A stretch of DNA of 64,000 nt, taken from assembly GCF_030124175.1 (NCBI RefSeq), contig NZ_JASKMT010000022.1, positions 30,694 through 94,693 on the forward strand. The letters are read 5' to 3'. Shown here piece by piece: positions 53,178-61,410 of this stretch. The notes beneath the pieces are model-generated. The model did not search any database. It worked only from the letters and a program-made list of their open reading frames with translations, and was not told the DNA's origin. This DNA comes from Streptomyces sp. 549 (GTDB lineage Bacteria; Actinomycetota; Actinomycetes; Streptomycetales; Streptomycetaceae). Position numbers and translations under genes: made by a program. Each line of letters opens with the position of its first letter. Position 1 is the stretch's first letter.

Positions 53178-53192
53178 TCGTCTGCCTGACGA
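53178..53192. promoter_or_regulatory. Candidate operator TCGTC-N5-GACGA
   Basis: A perfect inverted repeat with five-base arms lies in the spacer between the -10 and the -35 zone of the NrtR-like gene. Its position is ideal for repression, most simply by the NrtR-like protein itself. Confidence 0.5.
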
Positions 53193-53308
53193 TAAACAGG
53201 GCCTCGCGCGGACCGGACCAACTGCTTGCCGGCGGCGGCACATCTGCGGTCCCCGGCAGGTGCCGGGTCGCCCGCCACCCGTCTGCGCCGGGGGGCCTTG
53301 CGCCTGAT

Positions 53309-55357
53309 TCACACGCCCAGTTGCAACCCCTCCCCCGCTTCTTCGACCACTCCCACGCCGAGCCGGCTCACCCGGACGGAGAACGGCTCGGCCGCCACCC
53401 GGAGGCCGGTGAACTGGACGGCCCCCAGGGGAGCCGAGCGCATCGGCCGTACCGAGACCGTGCCGCCCGGCGCATCGGGCCGGACACCGGCGAGGGACAG
53501 CAGCAGGTGGACCGCACCGGCAGCGGCCACCGCCGCCGGGCGGGCCGCCGCCGGATGCGGGATCGGCACACCGCCGGCGGACCGCTGTTCGGCGGCGAAC
53601 ATCTCCGGCAGGCGGTACTCGAAGCGCTCCGCCGCGTCCAGCAGGCCGCGGAGCAGCGAGACCGCCTCCCGCTCGTAGCCGGCGGCGGCCAGCGCCGCCA
53701 CGGCTGTCGCCGTCTCCTGGACGCGCACCGCGCCGCTGCGGTGCCCGAAGGGCTGGTGGCCCGGTTCCGCGGCACCGAGGCTGCGCAGCCCCCAGCCGGA
53801 GTCCATCGACGGGTCTCCGAGCAGCCGCGCCAACTGCTCTGTCTGCACCTTGTCCAGCAGGCCCGGCGCATGGTCACCGCCCTCGTCGAGACCGGTGTCG
53901 AGCAGTTCGGCAGCGGACGATGTCCAGCGGGTGGACACCGTGCCGTCGCGCCGGCGCATGGCGAGGGGACGGCCACCCCGGGCGTCGTCCTGCCAGAAGT
54001 CGGTGCGGAAGCGCCCCCGCAGCTCAGCGGCCCAGTCCCGCCACCGTGCCGCTCCCGGGCGGCCCGCCGCGTCCAGCAGGGCGGCGCCCAGGTAGGCAGC
54101 GCGGTGGGCCTGCGCCTGGGTCTCGCACCGGTAGGGGCCCGTGGGCCGGGGATCGGGTACGTAGCCGTCCACCGAGGCGGAACGCAGCCAGTCGAGGCAG
54201 CGTTCCGCCGTCGGCAGCAGCGCCTCGACCTCGGCATCCGGCAGCCCCCACCTGCGGGCTTCGGCCAGCACGACAGGAAAGAGCAGTGTGGTCTCCACGC
54301 CGGTGCAGCTGGGTGGCGCGTGCGGCCCCGACTGCCGCAGAGATCCGGGCAGGCGCCCGGAATCGGGGCCCGGGCCGGGTGACTGCCCGCGCGCCAGGGT
54401 GCGCAGCGTGGCGGCGGCCAGTGCCGTCCCCAGGGGCAGCAGCAGGCGGGCGGCGCGCAGCGACTCGGCAGGCGCCAGCAGGCAGCGCCAGGGTACCCCC
54501 GCGGCCAGATGCACGTCCGCCGGGTGGTCGGGATCACGGATCAGCAGGCTCTGCAGGTCGTCGACGCTGGTGCCCAGCAGTGCGGTGACGCGTACGTCGT
54601 CGCCCTGCGCCTCCGGCCGGTGCCAGGGGAACGCCGCCGTGTCCGGTCGCGGGCCGGGCAGCGGCACCACCGGACGGGGCGGTCGAGCCACTCGACCGGC
54701 TGGCCGGTCGAGTGTCACCGTCAGCACGATGCTTCGGCTGCCGCCTGGGGGGAGTTCCAGTTCCCACCGGAGGATTCCGCCCGCTGCCAGCGCGGTGTCG
54801 GGGGCGGGGAGCGCGGTGGCGACCGCGCGTACGTCCCCGGCCGTCCAGGCCAGGCCGCTGCCCTGGACGGCCGCCGGTAGCTCCGCGCCGCGGTGGCCGT
54901 TGGCCAGGGCGGCGAGTTCACCCAGGTCGGTGCCCAGGCTGAGTTCGAGCGGAATGCGCAGTGCCCGGTCGGCGGTGCTGCGCAGGACGATGCGCTCGAC
55001 GCCTTCGGCCTCGCGGGTGCGTTCCACCGTCACGGCGGGGTCGGGGCCGTCGTCGGCCGAGGTGCGGGCCGCCGCGACGAACCGTGCCCGCCCGGCGCCC
55101 AGCATGCGCCCGAGCAGCGGGACCGGCTCACGGCCGCCGATGGTGAGCGTGCAGCGGGACAGGACCCGGCGGCCAGCCCGGTAGAAGCCTTCGAGCCCGT
55201 TCCCGGTGAGTTGCCCGTGCTGGGCGGAGACGGCCAACGCGGGGGCGGCGACACAGATCATGAGGGAGTGAACGGGCTCGTGGGCGACGGGGCGCGGTGG
55301 CGCCGCGGGGCGAGCCGGTGGGCGGGCGCCGGGTACGGAGGGGGCGGATGAACGCAT
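53309..55357 (-). CDS. Glycogen-debranching-type (amylo-alpha-1,6-glucosidase-like) protein
   Basis: A 682 aa protein. The N-terminal beta domain of debranching enzymes occupies about residues 40-240 (GLEGFYRAGRRVLSRCTLTIGGREPVPL), and an (alpha/alpha)6 barrel of the GH63/GH133 type runs from about 270 to 620 (DLQSLLIRDPDHPADVHLAAGVPWRCLL, GYVPDPRPTGPYRCETQAQAHRAAYLGAALLD, MFAAEQRSAGG). A disordered Pro/Ala segment precedes it (residues 1-33). It may act on alpha-glucans or trehalose-derived oligosaccharides; the catalytic acids could not be assigned by eye. ATG 55357 has GGAG seven bases upstream. Confidence 0.87.
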   Translation of the reverse strand: MRSSAPSVPGARPPARPAAPPRPVAHEPVHSLMICVAAPALAVSAQHGQLTGNGLEGFYRAGRRVLSRCTLTIGGREPVPLLGRMLGAGRARFVAAARTSADDGPDPAVTVERTREAEGVERIVLRSTADRALRIPLELSLGTDLGELAALANGHRGAELPAAVQGSGLAWTAGDVRAVATALPAPDTALAAGGILRWELELPPGGSRSIVLTVTLDRPAGRVARPPRPVVPLPGPRPDTAAFPWHRPEAQGDDVRVTALLGTSVDDLQSLLIRDPDHPADVHLAAGVPWRCLLAPAESLRAARLLLPLGTALAAATLRTLARGQSPGPGPDSGRLPGSLRQSGPHAPPSCTGVETTLLFPVVLAEARRWGLPDAEVEALLPTAERCLDWLRSASVDGYVPDPRPTGPYRCETQAQAHRAAYLGAALLDAAGRPGAARWRDWAAELRGRFRTDFWQDDARGGRPLAMRRRDGTVSTRWTSSAAELLDTGLDEGGDHAPGLLDKVQTEQLARLLGDPSMDSGWGLRSLGAAEPGHQPFGHRSGAVRVQETATAVAALAAAGYEREAVSLLRGLLDAAERFEYRLPEMFAAEQRSAGGVPIPHPAAARPAAVAAAGAVHLLLSLAGVRPDAPGGTVSVRPMRSAPLGAVQFTGLRVAAEPFSVRVSRLGVGVVEEAGEGLQLGV

Positions 55358-55523
55358 GGGCTGCTCCGGTCTTCCTCGCACCGCCGCAGGAGCGTGGCGT
55401 CGGCGGAGGGGTGGTTTGGGAGGATGTGGGGTGGGAGGCGGACGCGGCGGGCGGGGCGGTGACGGCTTCGGCGGGGCGGGCGCGGTGGCCCGCACAGCGG
55501 TGAACGCGCGGCGGCCCGGCTGG

Positions 55524-56690
55524 TCACGCGTGGTGTGGCGATCGCGCGTCATGGGAGGTGCGCTGCTTTCGCAGGCACTGTCGCAGCGGCTCGGGATCCA
55601 GCCCGCCGTTGCACGCCGAGTGCAGCAACCGGGCGAAGACGTAGCGGGGATCGGCCTCCAGTGCCAGCCCGAACGCCACCCGGGCGCTCGGCTCGTCACC
55701 GGTCACCCAGGCCACCCAGCCCGCGAGGGTGAGGGGTGCCGCGCGATGCTCGGCGTACGCTCCGACGCAGCGGCGGCTCAGCGCCCGCCACAGCCGCAGG
55801 GCAGGCTGCGCTTCGCGGCTCTCCATCCACTCGGCGGCCCGATCCCTGGTGAGGCGGTCCTGCAACCCGACGATCAGTGCGGCGGCCTCCGTGTCGGAGA
55901 GCAGCCGGTCGTCGGCGGCGTCGGCGTCCGTGGCGGACAGGTGGTCGACCGCCCGGGAGGAGTTGCGGAAGCGCCGCAGGAGCCGCGCCCCCAGGGCCAG
56001 CGTCTCGGCCCGGACCTCCGTCCGGTCGGCTTCGCCCAGCATCCTCGGCAGGAGCACCGCCCCCGCCTCGTCCAGTACGCCTTCCTGGTCCTCCGCCGCG
56101 AGGCCGGTGAGCGGCGCCAGGCGGGCGGTCAGCTCCCGCAGTGAGCCCCGTACCTGAATGCCCGCGTACGCGGCGGCCGCCGCCATGGTCGAGCGCCCCA
56201 CGGGTGCGAGCGGACTGCCCTCGGCCGGGCAGCAGCGGGGGTCGGGGCAGCAGTACGACCAGTACGTGCCGCCGGAGAGGCACAGGGCTTCCTGGACGGG
56301 CATCTCCAGACGCCCGCATGCGGTGCGCAGTTCGTGGGCGAGGGGGCGCAGCCGTTCCATGGCCTGCTGTGGCGTCTCTCCGGGGGACGGCTCCTGGCAG
56401 AGGTAGATCAGAGCCCCGTCAGGCCGGTTGCCCCGGGCGCGGCTGTTGTCGAGCAAGCATTCCGCGACCTGGCGGGCGGTGTCCGGCCATTCCTGGGGCA
56501 GTGAGGGGATACCCAGGCGGATGCGGCCGCCGAAGCGGCCGTTGCCGCCGTGCAGGCCGACCACCACGACGGAGTCGTCGGGGTGGTATCCGAGCAGGTA
56601 GGGCAGCGCGTCTGCGAGCTCCGCGGGTCCGCGCAGGGTGACGCGGTTGTCGGTGAGCGGCTGGTCGTGAACGGGTCCGGTGTGTGTCAT
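55524..56690 (-). CDS. DUF4192 family protein
   Basis: A 388 aa protein typical of actinomycetes, of unknown function. The domain begins near residue 16 (VTLRGPAELADALPYLLGYHPDDSVVVVGLHGGNGRFGGRIRLGIP), contains YWSYCCPDPRCCPAEGSPL, a possible metal site, and ends with a tetratricopeptide-like helix region (LTLAGWVAWVTGDEPSARVAFGLALEADPRY). ATG 56690 fits the conserved start. Two DnaA-box-like sites lie 40-90 bases upstream, in the promoter region. Confidence 0.88.
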   Translation of the reverse strand: MTHTGPVHDQPLTDNRVTLRGPAELADALPYLLGYHPDDSVVVVGLHGGNGRFGGRIRLGIPSLPQEWPDTARQVAECLLDNSRARGNRPDGALIYLCQEPSPGETPQQAMERLRPLAHELRTACGRLEMPVQEALCLSGGTYWSYCCPDPRCCPAEGSPLAPVGRSTMAAAAAYAGIQVRGSLRELTARLAPLTGLAAEDQEGVLDEAGAVLLPRMLGEADRTEVRAETLALGARLLRRFRNSSRAVDHLSATDADAADDRLLSDTEAAALIVGLQDRLTRDRAAEWMESREAQPALRLWRALSRRCVGAYAEHRAAPLTLAGWVAWVTGDEPSARVAFGLALEADPRYVFARLLHSACNGGLDPEPLRQCLRKQRTSHDARSPHHA

Positions 56691-56730
56691 GCCCCGACGA
56701 TGGACCCGAAGCCCGATCGCTCGTCGCCGG

Positions 56731-56778
56731 TCATCCACAGGCGGCGTTGATGATCTGATGATCGCCCGCTTGTCCACA
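56731..56778 (+). promoter_or_regulatory. Two DnaA-box-like sites upstream of DUF4192
   Basis: TTGTCCACA at 56770-56778 is an exact Streptomyces DnaA box, and TCATCCACA at 56731-56739 differs from the TTATCCACA form at one base. Both have the same orientation and start 39 bp apart, with a GATGATC/TGATGATC repeat between them. Confidence 0.55.
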
Positions 56779-56911
56779 GCTCGGCGTGCGGGCTGTCGGC
56801 CCCACCGTGTTGCCTGGGCGCATGACCACACACCGGTTCCGCACCGCTGCCCGCGCCCTCCCGCTCCCCGGCGTGCAGCCCACGCATCACGCAGGTCCGA
56901 GGGGCGATCGC

Positions 56912-59071
56912 CTACCCGGACACGGCGAGCACCAGAGGCAGCACGTCACCTGCGCCGGACTGGCGCAGCAGGCGTGCGCCCACGGCCAAGGTCCATCCCG
57001 AGTCCGTGTAGTCGTCGACGAGCAGCACCGGGCCGGGGATGTCGGCCAGTGCGGCGGCGAGGTCGTCGGGCACGGTGAACGACGCCGCCAGCGCGCGCAA
57101 CCGCTGGGCGGAGTTGCTGCGGTGTGCCGCCCACTCACCGGCCTCGGCCGAGTAGGCCAGGCTGCCCAGCAGCGGAAGCCTGCCGACCCGGGCAAGCCCC
57201 TCGGCCAGAGAGGACACCAGCTGCGGACGGGTGCGGGAGGGCAGGGCGACGACGCCCACCGGCCGGGCCGAGGCGTCGGGGCCGCCACCGGCCCAGCCGC
57301 CCGGCGAACGCGCCCAGTCGGCGACCACCGTCACCACGGCGGACAGCACGTCGTCCGGGACCGGCCCGTCCGCGGCCTGGGGCGCCAGCAGCGGACGCAG
57401 GCGGTTGCCCCAGCCGATGTCCGAGAGCCTTCCCAGCGCCCGCCCGGTGACGGCCTGCTCGCCCGCCGGGATACGGCCCTTGATGTCGACTCCGACCGCC
57501 GCCATGCCCGAAGGCCACATGCGGCGCGGCTCCACCTCGATCCCGGGACGCTCGAGTTCGCCCGTCGCCGCCGCGAGCGCCCCGGGCGTCACGGCGGAGT
57601 CGAGCCAGGGACCGGCGCAGGAGTCGCAGCGGCCGCACGGCGCTGCCTTCTCGTCGTCGAGCTGGCGCTGCAGGAACTCCATCCGGCACCCCGTGGTCGC
57701 CACGTAGTCCCGCATGGCCTGCTGCTCGGCCTCCCGTTGCCGGGCCACCCACGCGTAGCGCTCGGCGTCGTAGGCCCACGGCTGCCCGGTGGTGGTCCAG
57801 CCTCCCTTGACCCGCCTGACCGCGCCGTCCACGTCCAGGACCTTCAGCATCGTCTCCAGGCGCGAGCGGCGAAGGTCCACCAACGGCTCAAGCGCCGGCA
57901 GCGACAGTGGGCGGCCCGCCTGCTCCAGAGCGGCCAGGGTGCGCCGTACCTGCTCCTCGGCCGGAAAGCCCACCGAGGCGAAGTACGCCCAGATCGCCTC
58001 GTCCTCCCGCCCCGGCAGCAGCAGCACGTCCGCGTGGTCCACTCCGCGCCCGGCACGCCCCACCTGCTGGTAGTAGGCGATCGGGGACGAGGGCGACCCG
58101 AGGTGCACCACGAAGCCCAGGTCCGGCTTGTCGAAGCCCATTCCCAGCGCCGAGGTCGCCACCAGCGCCTTCACCCGGTTCGCCAGCAGGTCCTCCTCAG
58201 CCTGCACGCGGTCGACGTTCTCCGTCTTCCCCGTGTAAGAGGCCACCGGGTGCCCTCGCTGCCGCAGGAACGCGGCGACCTCCTCCGCCGCCGCCACCGT
58301 GAGGGTGTAGATGATTCCCGACCCGGGCAGGTCCCCCAGCCGCTCCCCCAGCCACGCCAGCCGGTGCGCCGCGTCCGGCAGCCGCAGCACACCCAGTCGC
58401 AGGCTCTCCCGGTCCAGCGGTCCACGCAGGACAAGCGCGTCCCCGCCCCCCGTCCCGAGTTGCTCGGCCACGTCCGCGGTCACCCGGGCGTTCGCGGTCG
58501 CGGTGGTGGCCAGGACCGGCACGCCCGGCGTCAGCTCCGCCAGCATCGTGCGCAGCCGCCGGTAGTCAGGGCGGAAGTCGTGTCCCCAGTCGGAGATGCA
58601 GTGTGCCTCGTCGACCACCAGCAGGCCTGTCGTGGCCGCGAGCCTGGGCAGTACCTGGTCGCGGAAGTCCACCGAGTTGAGCCGCTCCGGGCTGACGAGC
58701 AGCACGTCGGTCTCGCCTCGTTCGACCTCCTCGTGGATGGCGCCCCACTCCTCCGGGTTGGCGGAGTTGATGGTGCGGGCCCGGATACCGGCCCGCGCCG
58801 CCGACTCGACCTGGTTGCGCATCAGGGCCAGCAGCGGGGAAACGATCACGGTCGGGCCGGCCCCGCGCCGCCGCAGCAGTGCGGTGGCGACGAAGTAGAC
58901 CGCCGACTTGCCCCAGCCGGTGCGCTGGACCACCAGTGCACGACGGCGCTCCTCCACCAGGGCCGCCACCGCCTGCCACTGGTCCTCCCGCAGCCGTGCG
59001 GAGCCCCCCGGGTCACCGACCAGCTCTGCGAGGACGGCATCGGCTTCAGCGCGGAGCTCCAGGTTGTCCAT
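56912..59071 (-). CDS. recQ: RecQ-type DNA helicase with C-terminal phosphoribosyltransferase-like domain
   Basis: A 719 aa superfamily 2 helicase. Walker A TGWGKSAV is near residue 48, the DEAH box (LLVVDEAHCISDWGHDFRPDY) near 155, motif III ATTATAN, and motif VI QQVGRAGRG. The RecQ zinc site CGRCDSC follows near 480. In place of the HRDC domain, the last 120 residues form a type I phosphoribosyltransferase-like module with the PRPP loop VLLVDDYTDSGWT near residue 690, as in ComFC/GntX. ATG 59071 is chosen over ATG 59080 and GTG/ATG starts further up; this choice is uncertain. It unwinds DNA in repair. Confidence 0.92.
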   Translation of the reverse strand: MDNLELRAEADAVLAELVGDPGGSARLREDQWQAVAALVEERRRALVVQRTGWGKSAVYFVATALLRRRGAGPTVIVSPLLALMRNQVESAARAGIRARTINSANPEEWGAIHEEVERGETDVLLVSPERLNSVDFRDQVLPRLAATTGLLVVDEAHCISDWGHDFRPDYRRLRTMLAELTPGVPVLATTATANARVTADVAEQLGTGGGDALVLRGPLDRESLRLGVLRLPDAAHRLAWLGERLGDLPGSGIIYTLTVAAAEEVAAFLRQRGHPVASYTGKTENVDRVQAEEDLLANRVKALVATSALGMGFDKPDLGFVVHLGSPSSPIAYYQQVGRAGRGVDHADVLLLPGREDEAIWAYFASVGFPAEEQVRRTLAALEQAGRPLSLPALEPLVDLRRSRLETMLKVLDVDGAVRRVKGGWTTTGQPWAYDAERYAWVARQREAEQQAMRDYVATTGCRMEFLQRQLDDEKAAPCGRCDSCAGPWLDSAVTPGALAAATGELERPGIEVEPRRMWPSGMAAVGVDIKGRIPAGEQAVTGRALGRLSDIGWGNRLRPLLAPQAADGPVPDDVLSAVVTVVADWARSPGGWAGGGPDASARPVGVVALPSRTRPQLVSSLAEGLARVGRLPLLGSLAYSAEAGEWAAHRSNSAQRLRALAASFTVPDDLAAALADIPGPVLLVDDYTDSGWTLAVGARLLRQSGAGDVLPLVLAVSG

Positions 59072-59376
59072 GCCCCCCATGCAACCCGATGGCGAGGACA
59101 ATCGGCGAATTCACCCAGCGCGACATCCGCACCGGCGCACCGCCTGCCAGCCGCGCGACGATCGGCGGCGGCCGGCAGGCCGAGCGAGGGAGGACAAAAG
59201 CTGTCGCACCGGCTGATTAGGTCCGCTCAGCCGATTTACTCGTTGCCGACTACGGGTTCGGGCGGAGACAATCTGTGTGACTCCCGTTTCGGAGCGTCCT
59301 GTCCTCCAGGCCCTGTCGCGGTGTGCGCCCATGCCCGACACCGTGTCGAACCATGGGCGCAGACACAGGAGCACGC
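59072..59376. other. 305-bp divergent intergenic region, recQ / hypothetical gene
   Basis: No gene is seen. A hairpin-like repeat GCCTGCC/GGCAGGC lies at 59142-59180. The region must hold the recQ promoter (minus) and the promoter of the gene at 59377 (plus); no convincing -35/-10 pair was recognised. Confidence 0.5.
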
Positions 59377-59910
59377 ATGGCCTTCGGCACCACTTCCGGC
59401 CCGGCTGCTCACTCCGTCACGCGGCTCGGGCGCACCCTGGAGCCGGCGGAGTGGGCGGCGGGGGGCATCCCACTGCTGCGCAACCCGCGCGAGGTGGTCA
59501 ACGGCCTGTGCCTGCGCCACCGCCCCGTTCCGGGCACGGTGGTCGTGGCGGTGCTGGAGCCCGACGAACGGTTGCGGGCCAGCGCCTCGTTCACCGTGCG
59601 CACCGCGATGCCTGACGGGTGGGAGTTCCGCAACGCGCTGCTGTCGCGGCTGCGCCGCGTCATACCCCACGACCTGCGGCTCCGCTGTCCGGTGCGGACC
59701 GCTCTGGTGCTCTCCTGCCGGGACGGTGACGGCGGCTGGACGGAGGAGGACGGCGCCTGGATGTGGGCGCTGCGGGACGCCTGCTCGCTGCACGGTCTGC
59801 GCTGCGGGGCCTACGTCACGCTGACGCAGAGCGGTTGGCGGGTCATGGGCGAGGACCGCGGGGGCCGCCGCCCGGCGGCGAACAGGCCGCCGGAACTGGC
59901 GGCCGGCTGA
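59377..59910 (+). CDS. Hypothetical protein, 177 aa
   Basis: I do not recognise a family. The protein is soluble and mixed alpha/beta: residues 35-75 give two strands with GTVVVAVLEPDERLRASASFTV, then a helix WEFRNALLSRLRRVIPHDL, VRTALVLSCRDGDGGWTEEDGAWMWALRDACSLHGLRCGAYVTLTQSGWRVM. The arrangement recalls the RadC/JAB-like actinobacterial proteins placed near recQ and rnhB, but no JAMM motif is present. ATG 59377 has AGGAG six bases upstream. It is divergent from recQ. Confidence 0.8.
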   Translation: MAFGTTSGPAAHSVTRLGRTLEPAEWAAGGIPLLRNPREVVNGLCLRHRPVPGTVVVAVLEPDERLRASASFTVRTAMPDGWEFRNALLSRLRRVIPHDLRLRCPVRTALVLSCRDGDGGWTEEDGAWMWALRDACSLHGLRCGAYVTLTQSGWRVMGEDRGGRRPAANRPPELAAG

Positions 59911-59981
59911 CCCCCGGGCCTGCGCCCGGGAACGCGCCGCCGGTCGGGCGAGCCGACCGGGACGCCGCCGGGCTCATCGCG

Positions 59982-60653
59982 TCAGAGCAGACGGCCCAGC
60001 CGCTTGGTGTCACCGCAGACGATGAGCTGCGCGGCGGCTCGTTCCATGACGGCGGGCAGAGCCGAGCCGACCTCGGCGTCCGTGCCGCCGTTGACGGCCA
60101 GCACGACCACGGGACGGCCCGCGATGCGCGGCAGCGCGGAGACGTGAGCGCTGAACACGTCGTCGCCGGCGGCCTGCTGGGTCCAGTAGGCGTCCTCGCC
60201 GAAACTCAGCTCGTGCTGCGCCCAGGGGTGCTGTTCGCCGGTGGTGAGGACGAGGATGTCCGCGGGTGCCCGGCCTTCGTCGAGCAGTCGGTCAACCGTT
60301 TCGTCAGCGACCTGGACGGCGGCGGACTCCTGCGCCTCGACGAGCTGGATCTGCGCGGCGGCAGTACCGGTGGGCGCAGCCGTCCCAGCCGGCGACGCAG
60401 CCGGTTCGGCTACAACAGCGGTGGCTGCGGGGCGGGTTGGTGCCACTGCCGTGCGCGCACCGCCGGAGCGGCCGGGTCCTGGCTTGCCACGCTCCGCACG
60501 CGGCGGCCCAGGGCGCGGGCCGGGACGGGGTCCGGGCGCGGCGGGGCGCGGAACAGCGGGGCGGGGTGCTTGCGGGGTGCGGGCGGCATCCGCTGAGGTG
60601 CGGGGGCCCGGAACACTGGGGTGAATCTCTGGCTCCTCGGAGCTGTGAGGCAT
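59982..60653 (-). CDS. Proline-rich protein with a helicase-tail-like C-terminus
   Basis: A 223 aa protein. Residues 1-75 are a Pro/Arg/Ala-rich disordered stretch; 80-110 are Ala-rich with an IQLVEAQES helix. The C-terminal 100 residues (VDRLLDEGRAPADILVLTTGEQHPWAQHELSFGEDAYW, then RPVVVLAVNGGTDA and AAAQLIVCGDTKRLGRLL) read like the last domain of UvrD/RecD-type helicases, but no ATPase motifs exist. It starts 43 bp after the rnhB stop, so it is likely co-transcribed with rnhB. The function is not known. Confidence 0.75.
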   Translation of the reverse strand: MPHSSEEPEIHPSVPGPRTSADAARTPQAPRPAVPRPAAPGPRPGPRPGPPRAERGKPGPGRSGGARTAVAPTRPAATAVVAEPAASPAGTAAPTGTAAAQIQLVEAQESAAVQVADETVDRLLDEGRAPADILVLTTGEQHPWAQHELSFGEDAYWTQQAAGDDVFSAHVSALPRIAGRPVVVLAVNGGTDAEVGSALPAVMERAAAQLIVCGDTKRLGRLL

Positions 60654-60696
60654 GTGGGATGTCTATCAAACGCCGGCGCATTTCGCACCGTCGGGT

Positions 60697-61401
60697 TCAG
60701 AAGAGGCCGATCTGAGCCGGTGTGCCGCCTGCCGAGGCGGGCTGCACGCCGTCCGTCCTGACCTTCTTCAGGTGCCGCCAGCGCGGCAGGGCGTCCAGGT
60801 AGGACCAGGACAGCCGGTGGTGCGGGGTGGGGCCCTGCTCCTCCAACGCGGCACGATGGACCGGAGCGGGGTAACCCGCGTTGCCGTCGAACCCGAACTC
60901 GGCGTGCTGGGAACCGAGTTCGGCCATGAGCCCGTCCCGGTGGACCTTGGCGATCACCGAGGCCGCGGCGACCGAGACGCAGGACTGGTCGCCCTTGACG
61001 ACTGTGCGGACCCGCCAGGGCGAGCCCAGGTAGTCGTGCTTGCCGTCCAGGATGACCGCGTCCGGACGCTCGGGCAGCGCTTCCAGCGCGCGCTGAGCGG
61101 CGAGCCGGAGCGCCGCGGTCATACCCAGCCGGTCGATCTCGGCCGGCCAGGCGTGGCCCAGTCCGTGAGCGGTCACCCAGCCGGTGAGCAGCTCGGCGAG
61201 TTCCGTCCTGCGTCGCACGCCGAGAAGCTTGGAGTCGGTCAGGCCCTCGGGCGGCCGACGCAGTCCGGTGACCGCCGCACAGACGGTGACCGGTCCCGCC
61301 CAGGCTCCCCGGCCGACCTCGTCCACGCCGGCGATCACCTTGGCTCCGGTGGTGGCCCGCAGCGAACGCTCGACGCGGTGGGTGGGTGGCTCGTACGGCA
61401 C
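60697..61401 (-). CDS. rnhB: Ribonuclease HII
   Basis: It cleaves the RNA strand of RNA-DNA hybrids and single ribonucleotides in DNA. The 234 aa enzyme has the RNase HII signature AGVDEVGRGAWAGPV with the first two catalytic acids near residues 26-29, DSKLL, the third acid in VILDGKHDYL, and the tail helix VSVAAASVIAKVHRD. A 25-residue C-terminal extension ends AQIGLF. The start is GTG 61401. It follows the ADP-ribosylglycohydrolase gene by nine bases, indicating an operon. Confidence 0.95.
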   Translation of the reverse strand: MPYEPPTHRVERSLRATTGAKVIAGVDEVGRGAWAGPVTVCAAVTGLRRPPEGLTDSKLLGVRRRTELAELLTGWVTAHGLGHAWPAEIDRLGMTAALRLAAQRALEALPERPDAVILDGKHDYLGSPWRVRTVVKGDQSCVSVAAASVIAKVHRDGLMAELGSQHAEFGFDGNAGYPAPVHRAALEEQGPTPHHRLSWSYLDALPRWRHLKKVRTDGVQPASAGGTPAQIGLF

Positions 61402-61410
61402 ACCGTCACC

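Noticed and set aside
56912..59071. Mobile element or defence island around recQ
   Set aside because: No transposase, integrase, repeats or atypical composition; the neighbours are conserved core genes.
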